Of a stretch of DNA of 34,846 nt, positions 29,400 through 34,846 are shown piece by piece. The DNA is from Candidatus Woesearchaeota archaeon (GTDB lineage Archaea; Nanobdellota; Nanobdellia; Woesearchaeales; JAHWIC01), in NCBI GenBank assembly GCA_019322805.1, contig JAHWIC010000014.1, forward strand, positions 1-34,846, read 5' to 3'. Below the pieces are notes generated by a model, which was given only the letters and a program-made list of their open reading frames with translations, had not been told where the DNA came from and did no database searches. Position numbers and translations under genes: made by a program. Within the stretch, counting starts at the first letter, position 1. Each line of letters starts with the position of its first letter.

Positions 29400-30004
29400 T
29401 CTTTAACAACACCCCTATCTTCCATCATATGGCCAAGTTTCTCTTTTTTAGTCTTAAGATATTCCTTGTTATTCTCATTAGCCTCGACAATAATTGGCAA
29501 TCTTTCAACAATTCTCAAACCATATTTTTCCAAACCTTCTATCTTTCTTGGATTGTTTGTCAACAATCTTATTGTTGTCAGCCCTAAATCAGCAAGTATT
29601 TGTGCGCCAACAGTGTAATCCCTTTCATCGGCTCTAAAACCAAGCTTTTCATTTGCTTCAACTGTATCAAGCCCTTTATCCTGCAAAGCATAAGCCTTGA
29701 TCTTATTCACTAAACCAATGCCGCGTCCTTCCTGCCTAAGATAAAGCAAAACACCACCTTCCTTAGCAATAAGCTGCATTGCTTTGTCAAGCTGTGCACT
29801 GCAGTCGCATCTTAAAGACTTTAGAACCTCTCCTGTTAAACATTCAGAATGGACCCTTACCAAAACATTCTCCTTCCCTTTAACATCTCCTTTAACCAAG
29901 GCAATGTGATGACTTCCATCATCACATTCATAAGCATAAATCCTAAAGCTACCATACTTAGTAGGAAAATCAGCTTCTGCTTCTTTTTTAATTAGTTTTG
30001 TCAT
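29396..30004 (-). CDS. ribA: GTP cyclohydrolase II
   Basis: First committed riboflavin step: opens GTP, releasing formate and pyrophosphate. It has 202 residues, the stand-alone length. The zinc cysteines appear in HSECLTGEVLKSLRCDCSAQL, and the catalytic region is YLRQEGRGIGLVNKIKAYALQDKGLDTVEANEKLGF followed by IRLLTNNPRKIEGLEKYGL. In many archaea a type III cyclohydrolase is used; a bacterial-type RibA here matches bacterial-type RibB and RibD nearby and suggests the pathway was acquired from bacteria. It is convergent with the ACT gene and lies downstream of the locus C repeat. Confidence 0.96.
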   Translation of the reverse strand: MTKLIKKEAEADFPTKYGSFRIYAYECDDGSHHIALVKGDVKGKENVLVRVHSECLTGEVLKSLRCDCSAQLDKAMQLIAKEGGVLLYLRQEGRGIGLVNKIKAYALQDKGLDTVEANEKLGFRADERDYTVGAQILADLGLTTIRLLTNNPRKIEGLEKYGLRIVERLPIIVEANENNKEYLKTKKEKLGHMMEDRGVVKD

Positions 30005-30387
30005 TTTATTATCAATTTAATTTATCATCAGGCTTAAATCATTAAAAAACAATTAAATCTGAAAATTCCTTTCACAACCAAGCTCAAGGAATTTTCATCC
30101 GCTTACTTTAGTTCATGACAGCGGATGTGTCGGAAATCATACTTATTGATTTTATTAGGTATGATTTCTGAGCACGTTAAAAACCACCGAAGGTGGTTTT
30201 CAACGATTTTTGCCTTAGCTAATTGAATAAAGCAAAAATCGGAATTATTATTTTTCTAATGATGATTTTTAATATTGATTTTCTTTTATTGATTTAAAGC
30301 AAAAATCAGATTTATTTTTTAACTATTGATTTCTTTTTTTATTGGTTATTTCCTAATGATTCTGTTTTATTGATCTCTTAATATTGA
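30005..30387. other. 383-nt intergenic region with extended repeat locus C
   Basis: No protein gene is seen. It holds the extended repeat at 30055-30247 and a further partial right end, TTTAAAGCAAAAATCAGATT (30293-30312), within T-rich ATTGATTTTT runs that end at the stop of the coiled-coil gene. Confidence 0.7.
30055..30247 (+). repeat. Cloverleaf-like intergenic repeat, locus C (five arms)
   Basis: Left end AAATCTGA (30055-30062); right end TCGGAATT (30239-30246) with imperfect pairing. Arms in order: GAAAATTCCTT/AAGGAATTTTC (30061-30096); CATCCGCT/AGCGGATG (30096-30127); a 15-bp stem of TCGGAAATCATACTT with AGGTATGATTTCTGA containing two G-U pairs (30130-30171); AAAACCACC-GAA-GGTGGTTTT (30180-30200); and CGATTTTTGC/GCAAAAATCG (about 30204-30241). 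Two middle arms are absent from loci A and B. Confidence 0.75.
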
Positions 30388-30606
30388 TTATTTTTTTGAT
30401 GATTTTGATTTTTTCTTTAATCTCTCACTAAGCTTCCTGTTAATCTCTGTAATCTTTTCTATCCCTTCCTTAAGCTCCTTATTAATCTCAGTCTGTTTTA
30501 GAGCAGCTTTAAGCAGAGCAAGGTTATCCTCCCTTAATTTATCTAATTCATCCTCCTTGCGTTTCAAGTGTTCTTTGACTGCCTTTTCGCTTGTTTTTTT
30601 AGGCAT
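30388..30606 (-). CDS. Small coiled-coil protein, 72 residues
   Basis: Not assigned to a family. It is a very charged, lysine/glutamate-rich protein predicted to be one long helix with heptad leucines and isoleucines (LDKLREDNLALLKAALKQTEINKELKEGIEKITEINRKLSERL), thus a coiled coil, with a basic tail KKKSKSSKK. A TATA box (CTTTAAATATTG) at about 30627-30638 gives it its own promoter, 37 nt downstream of the GT9 gene. Function is unknown; nucleic acid or membrane-associated scaffolding are both possible. Confidence 0.65.
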   Translation of the reverse strand: MPKKTSEKAVKEHLKRKEDELDKLREDNLALLKAALKQTEINKELKEGIEKITEINRKLSERLKKKSKSSKK

Positions 30607-30643
30607 GAAAGAAGAGAATAAGAGAACAATATTTAAAGATTTG

Positions 30644-31702
30644 TTAAATAATTAATTTCAGTATATCCTTAACCTCAATCTTATCAATGCATCTTCCACA
30701 AGATATATTCTCGCAATAATGCAGGCTCTTCTTATCGCAATTCTCTTTGGTAACATTAAGAACAACAGTTTTGTCACTATTTGGACCCCCTATGATTGGA
30801 TTTGTTGGGCCAAATAATGCAATAATCTTTCTCTCTAAAGCAGCTGCTAAATGCATCAAACCATTGTCATTAGAAATAACCAGATCAGAAATATTAATTA
30901 TCTGCATAACTTCTTCAAGATTGGTTTTGTCAATTAAATTTATTATTTTATCTGACGATTCTGAAATTGCTGCACCTTTTTTGTTTTCATCAATAAAGAC
31001 ACTCTTTCCGAGCAGGATTACTTCATAACCTTCAGCAGATAATTCTTTGGCTAATTCAGCATATTTCGAAGGGTCCAAACATTTCCTTGGGTTGCTGGAG
31101 CCAACACATAGTGATATTATTTTATTATTTTCATTAATATTGAATTTTTTTATTAGTTTGAAATCTTTCTTTAGGCTTATTCTGAAATCCATTTTATTGA
31201 TATCAGCATCAATGTTGAGTATTCTTAAAAAATTCAGATAATGTATGGGTCTTGAAACAAGATAGTCCTCGACCAGAAAATCATATCCTTTTCTGTCCTT
31301 AGTCTTTAATCCAACCTTTATCTTCGGACTGAATAGGTGTAATGCTTCTTCTATTTTATCATTTGGAGGATTCAGGTTAATAACCAGTTCATAATCATCC
31401 TCTTTTTCCTCGCCCAATGGAATTATTTTGTCAACAACCTTTGTTATCTTATACACCATAGAATATCCTTTGTGGCAAAAAATACCAATCCTGGCAGATG
31501 GATACTTTTTCCTTAACATCCTCAACAAAGGCAGAATCAACAAATGATCCCCTAAACCTTGGTTCATAACCACAAGAATACTTTTTATATTCTTTAAATC
31601 AAACTCCTTCCATTTATTCCTTACTTCATCAGTTATAATCGGCTTCTCATCTACAATCGGCTCTTTTGCAAGGAAATTGGTAAGAACTTCTGTTTTGTAC
31701 AT
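30644..31702 (-). CDS. Glycosyltransferase family 9 (heptosyltransferase-like)
   Basis: A 352-residue GT-B fold glycosyltransferase of the GT9 family, best known as bacterial lipopolysaccharide heptosyltransferases. The N-terminal Rossmann start is ILVVMNQGLGDHLLILPLLRMLRKKYPSARI (about 39-69) and the donor-site motif is ISDLVISNDNGLMHLAAALERKIIALFGPTNP (about 276-306). Four cysteines near the C-terminus (NCDKKSLHYCENISCGRCI) match the motif seen in many GT9 members. Archaea lack LPS, so it more likely acts on surface glycans or glycolipids. It starts 3 nt after the ileS stop, so it is coupled to ileS. A bacterial origin by transfer is plausible. Confidence 0.9.
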   Translation of the reverse strand: MYKTEVLTNFLAKEPIVDEKPIITDEVRNKWKEFDLKNIKSILVVMNQGLGDHLLILPLLRMLRKKYPSARIGIFCHKGYSMVYKITKVVDKIIPLGEEKEDDYELVINLNPPNDKIEEALHLFSPKIKVGLKTKDRKGYDFLVEDYLVSRPIHYLNFLRILNIDADINKMDFRISLKKDFKLIKKFNINENNKIISLCVGSSNPRKCLDPSKYAELAKELSAEGYEVILLGKSVFIDENKKGAAISESSDKIINLIDKTNLEEVMQIINISDLVISNDNGLMHLAAALERKIIALFGPTNPIIGGPNSDKTVVLNVTKENCDKKSLHYCENISCGRCIDKIEVKDILKLII

Positions 31703-31705
31703 GTT

Positions 31706-34700
31706 CTATTCTGTCTTATCAAAATGTATCTCAAACTCTTTACCTTTAACCTTTTCCTTAGAAACATTTGCAAGCTTTCTTGCAGGGTTTGAAACATCAA
31801 TCTTAAGCTTATCTGCGCCTACTTTATCTTTTATCTGGCTTTCCCATTTGGATAGCATCTCTTTTAAGTCTTCGCTTACTTTAAGGAATAGAGTAATCCT
31901 GTCTTTCTTCTGCAAACCAGCCTTTTTCCTTGATGACTGAACTCTGCGCATCACTTCTCTGGCATAGCCTTCTGCATCCAAGTCCATATTCCTTTCCTTA
32001 TTCAGATAAACAATACAATACCTTGATTCAGCCTCTTCAAATGGTTCAGGAACAGCTTTCTGTATCTTAAGGTGCTTCTTCAGAATATTAACCTCTTTGC
32101 TGTCTACCTTAAATGTGTATTTTCCTTCTTTTTCAACATGATCCATTATTGTTTCAGGGCTGTCCATGCTTAGCTTTGCAATTATCTTTGGGCTAAGGTC
32201 ACCAAAATCAGGGCCTAAGGAGCTGTAATCAGCAGTTACCTTTAGCTTTAATCCGGATAATCTCTCCTGTAACCTGATTTCTTTAACATTGGATTGAGTC
32301 TTAATCGAGTCCTCAAGTTTTTCAACAGCCTCAATTATGCCTTTATCCCTTGTAACAATAACTATCTCTTTTAGCGGCCATCTTACACCCAGGCTAATCT
32401 TTTCTCTGGCAGAGAGAACTGACTGCACTATGCTTTGCGCAATATCCATATTTCTTTCCAGCTCAGGCTTTACCTCTGCTTCATCAAAAGAAGGCCAGTC
32501 ATATAGATGAATGCTCTCAGTTTTAAGCCCATAGGTTTCTTTTAGATTCTGATAGATTGCTTCTGTTATAAAAGGAGCAATTGTAGAGAACAGCTTAAGC
32601 ACACCAAGCAATACTTCATATATACTATACGCAACTACCTTCTTGTCTTCTTCATTTCCAGATGTAAGCTTATCCCTTGTTAGCTGGATATAGGTTCTCG
32701 ATAGCTCTAGGAATAACTCCTCAATCATCAATGGAGCTTCATTTACCCTATACTCCCCATAAGCCTCTGTAACCTTCTTAATAGTTGAATTTAATTTTGA
32801 TATTATGTATGTTTCCTCTGTTGAGAACTTCTTATCCATAAGCTTAAGCTTTGTTGGGTTTACGCCATAGTTATTCGTCAAGTCTATTGAGTATTTATGA
32901 AGATTCCATAAAATCCTCAAGTTCTTGCTTTTAATCTTAACATCTTCAAAATTATAGTTTAAATCAACACCAGGGTTTGCGCCGCCAATCATATAATACC
33001 TTAAGGTGTCAGCTCCATGCTTGTCAATAACCTCATAAGGAGAAATAACATTTCCTAGCGACTTAGACATCTTTCTTCCCTGGGCATCAGAAACAAAGCC
33101 ATGCATGTAAACTGCTTTATAGGAATGCTTTTTCATGCTTATCATTGATGCAACTAGCAATAGATTAAACCAGCCCCTAATCTGGTCCTTGCCTTCAAGA
33201 ATAAAATCAGCGGGCCATAGTTTCTTGAACAGCTCTTCTTTTTGAGGATAATCCAGGCATGACCATGATGTTGTTCCAGCATCTATCCAGACATCAAGGA
33301 TATCTGGAATTCTTTTCTTCTCAGAACCGCATTTGCATTTTATAGTAATCTCATCGATATAAGGCCTGTGCAAGTCATCTGGAACCTTGCCAGCTAATTC
33401 CTTCAATTCCTTTATAGAGCCAACAACAGTATAATCACCGCATTTGTCACATTTCCAAATTGGCAAAGGAGTTCCCCAATATCTTTGCCTTGTAATCCCG
33501 TTATCCCTTAGATTATCAAGCCAGGAATCAAACCAGTTATTTCCAGCCCAGTCTGGCTGCCAGAATACCTCCTTGTTTAACTCACGCATCTTTTCTTTCA
33601 AATCCTCAACCTTAAAGAACCACTGCTTTGTTGTTCTGAATATAACTGGTTTATGGCATCTCCAGCAATGGGCATATTCGTGCTCAACTGGGGTTACAGC
33701 AATCAACACGCCTTTTTCTTCCAAAGAATCTACGAAGTTTTTATCATCCTTTTTAGCAACCAGACCCTTAAACTTGCCCATATTGTCTGGAAAGACACCT
33801 GACTCATCGATATTGTTGAATGGCGGCAAGCCTTCCTTATGGCCAACTTCATAATCCTCAGGACCGCAGCCAGGAGCGCAATGAACCAAGCCAGAGCCTG
33901 ATGATAAGTCAACATATTCCTTGGACATTACAACTGTATGCAGTTTCTCTGATTTAATCCCTGCAAATGGCTTGATTTCATCTGACCATGGATGCTCATA
34001 TTTCAAACCCTTAAGCCCTTCACCTTTAAACTCAGATACGATTTCAAATTTCTTATTTGCAACACCGCTTATCAAAGCTCCAACCAAGCCTTTAGCAACA
34101 ATCCAGATCTCATTCTCAACCTTAGCTTTAACATAATCAAATCCAGGATTAACCATCACAGCCAGATTAAAAGCCAAAGTCCAGGGTGTTGTTGTCCATA
34201 TAACCAGGTATTCATTATCAGTTCCCTTTACCTTGAATTTTACAAAGATAGAATTCTCTTTTACATTCTTGTATTCAAGCTCATGCTTTGCTAATGCTGT
34301 TGCACATTTAGCGCACCACTGCATTGTTTTCTTTCCTTCGTATAATCTTTTGTTCTCATGAGCTTTCTTAACCAGCCACCATTCACCTTCCATAAAGCTG
34401 TTTTCTATTGTTTTGTATGGATCCTCAAAATCCATCCAGACTCCTAATCTTATGAAGTCCTTGCTCATTAATTCTAGGTTTCCTAAAGAAAGCTTCTTGC
34501 ATTCCTCAACAAACTTAGCAACACCAAACTTTGGAATCTCATCCTTGTTTTTTATCTTGAATTTTTCCTCAACCTTATGGGCTGTTGGCAAGCCATGCAT
34601 ATCGTAGCCAGCTCTGTCCCAAACATCCAGGCCTTTCATTCGCTTATATCTTAAAACACAATCCTTTAGAGCCTTATTCCAGGCTTGACCAAGGTGAATT

Positions 34701-34846
34701 CTGCCAGAAGTATATGGCGGTCCATCCAGGAAATAGAACTGCTTTTTGCCTTTATTCTTATCTTTAGCTTTAGCATAAATCTTATTGCTATCCCAGAACT
34801 TTAGTATTTCAGGTTCTGTTGTTTTTGGGTCATAGTTTTTTATCAT
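31706..34846 (-). CDS. ileS: Isoleucyl-tRNA synthetase
   Basis: Class I synthetase charging tRNA-Ile, with editing of valine. It has 1046 residues, complete at the 3' end; the ATG occupies the last bases of the window, but the start MIKNYDPKTTEPEILKFWDSNKIYAKA is the standard archaeal beginning. The HIGH motif is PPYTSGRIHLGQ (about 43-54), the editing domain contains WTTTPWTLAFNLAVMVNP, and the KMSKS motif is GRKMSKSLGNVISPYEVID. A C-terminal anticodon-binding domain (AREKISLGVRWPLKEIVIV onward) follows. Cys pairs in WRCHKP and KCDKCGDY may bind zinc. The gene heads a unit with the GT9 gene. Confidence 0.97.
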   Translation of the reverse strand: MIKNYDPKTTEPEILKFWDSNKIYAKAKDKNKGKKQFYFLDGPPYTSGRIHLGQAWNKALKDCVLRYKRMKGLDVWDRAGYDMHGLPTAHKVEEKFKIKNKDEIPKFGVAKFVEECKKLSLGNLELMSKDFIRLGVWMDFEDPYKTIENSFMEGEWWLVKKAHENKRLYEGKKTMQWCAKCATALAKHELEYKNVKENSIFVKFKVKGTDNEYLVIWTTTPWTLAFNLAVMVNPGFDYVKAKVENEIWIVAKGLVGALISGVANKKFEIVSEFKGEGLKGLKYEHPWSDEIKPFAGIKSEKLHTVVMSKEYVDLSSGSGLVHCAPGCGPEDYEVGHKEGLPPFNNIDESGVFPDNMGKFKGLVAKKDDKNFVDSLEEKGVLIAVTPVEHEYAHCWRCHKPVIFRTTKQWFFKVEDLKEKMRELNKEVFWQPDWAGNNWFDSWLDNLRDNGITRQRYWGTPLPIWKCDKCGDYTVVGSIKELKELAGKVPDDLHRPYIDEITIKCKCGSEKKRIPDILDVWIDAGTTSWSCLDYPQKEELFKKLWPADFILEGKDQIRGWFNLLLVASMISMKKHSYKAVYMHGFVSDAQGRKMSKSLGNVISPYEVIDKHGADTLRYYMIGGANPGVDLNYNFEDVKIKSKNLRILWNLHKYSIDLTNNYGVNPTKLKLMDKKFSTEETYIISKLNSTIKKVTEAYGEYRVNEAPLMIEELFLELSRTYIQLTRDKLTSGNEEDKKVVAYSIYEVLLGVLKLFSTIAPFITEAIYQNLKETYGLKTESIHLYDWPSFDEAEVKPELERNMDIAQSIVQSVLSAREKISLGVRWPLKEIVIVTRDKGIIEAVEKLEDSIKTQSNVKEIRLQERLSGLKLKVTADYSSLGPDFGDLSPKIIAKLSMDSPETIMDHVEKEGKYTFKVDSKEVNILKKHLKIQKAVPEPFEEAESRYCIVYLNKERNMDLDAEGYAREVMRRVQSSRKKAGLQKKDRITLFLKVSEDLKEMLSKWESQIKDKVGADKLKIDVSNPARKLANVSKEKVKGKEFEIHFDKTE

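Overview
This window is a stretch of an AT-rich archaeal chromosome. The evidence is Alba chromatin protein, ribosomal protein S17e, archaeal-type ProRS, ArgRS and IleRS, TATA boxes about 25 nt upstream of many start codons (short or leaderless mRNAs), and tRNA genes interrupted by bulge-helix-bulge-like introns. The exact lineage cannot be fixed from the sequence; a DPANN-type archaeon with unusually complete biosynthesis is a plausible guess only. Almost everything is on the minus strand, and it is dominated by amino-acid and riboflavin biosynthesis interleaved with aminoacyl-tRNA synthetases.

Region by region (minus strand unless noted). 1-4801 is a proline block, in transcription order tRNA-Pro, proC, proA, a MarC/SnatA-type membrane protein, proB, and proS cut by the window edge. 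5016-7005 holds an unknown plus-strand gene, tRNA-Arg, alba, rps17e and a second unknown gene. 7078-11209 holds a DUF1015 protein, a phosphoglycerate-mutase-like protein that may be the homoserine kinase, and threonine synthase. 11333-13392 encodes a ureohydrolase and a CNNM/CBS membrane protein. 13393-13661 contains a GC-rich foldback element. 13662-19225 encodes argS, a free-standing B3/B4 domain protein, argH, ribB and ribD. 19317-20055 has a small tautomerase (+) and a RelE-like toxin-antitoxin pair. 20091-27033 is the arginine cluster, in transcription order argG2, repeat, argJ, argB, argD, argC, argG1. 27212-29399 (+) has an unknown acidic protein, a possible 32-residue ORF, an APH-family kinase and an ACT-domain protein. 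29396-34846 holds ribA, a long repeat locus, a coiled-coil protein, a GT9 glycosyltransferase and ileS.

The genes form almost complete pathways: glutamate to proline (all three steps), glutamate to ornithine (argJ, argB, argD, argC), citrulline to arginine (argG, argH; argF is not in the window), the last steps to threonine, and the early riboflavin steps (ribA, ribB, ribD). The cognate synthetase and tRNA for both proline and arginine are also present.

The most unusual signals are not protein-coding. (1) tRNA-Pro and tRNA-Arg carry closely related introns at the same T-loop position, with covarying helix bases. (2) A family of modular cloverleaf-like intergenic repeats occurs at three loci in the same orientation. 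(3) A 184-bp GC-rich foldback element has 12-bp perfect terminal inverted repeats. (4) A GTCC/GGAC operator-like module is shared by argH and argG2. (5) Two overlapping hairpins sit before argG1, one of which puts its ribosome binding site in the loop.
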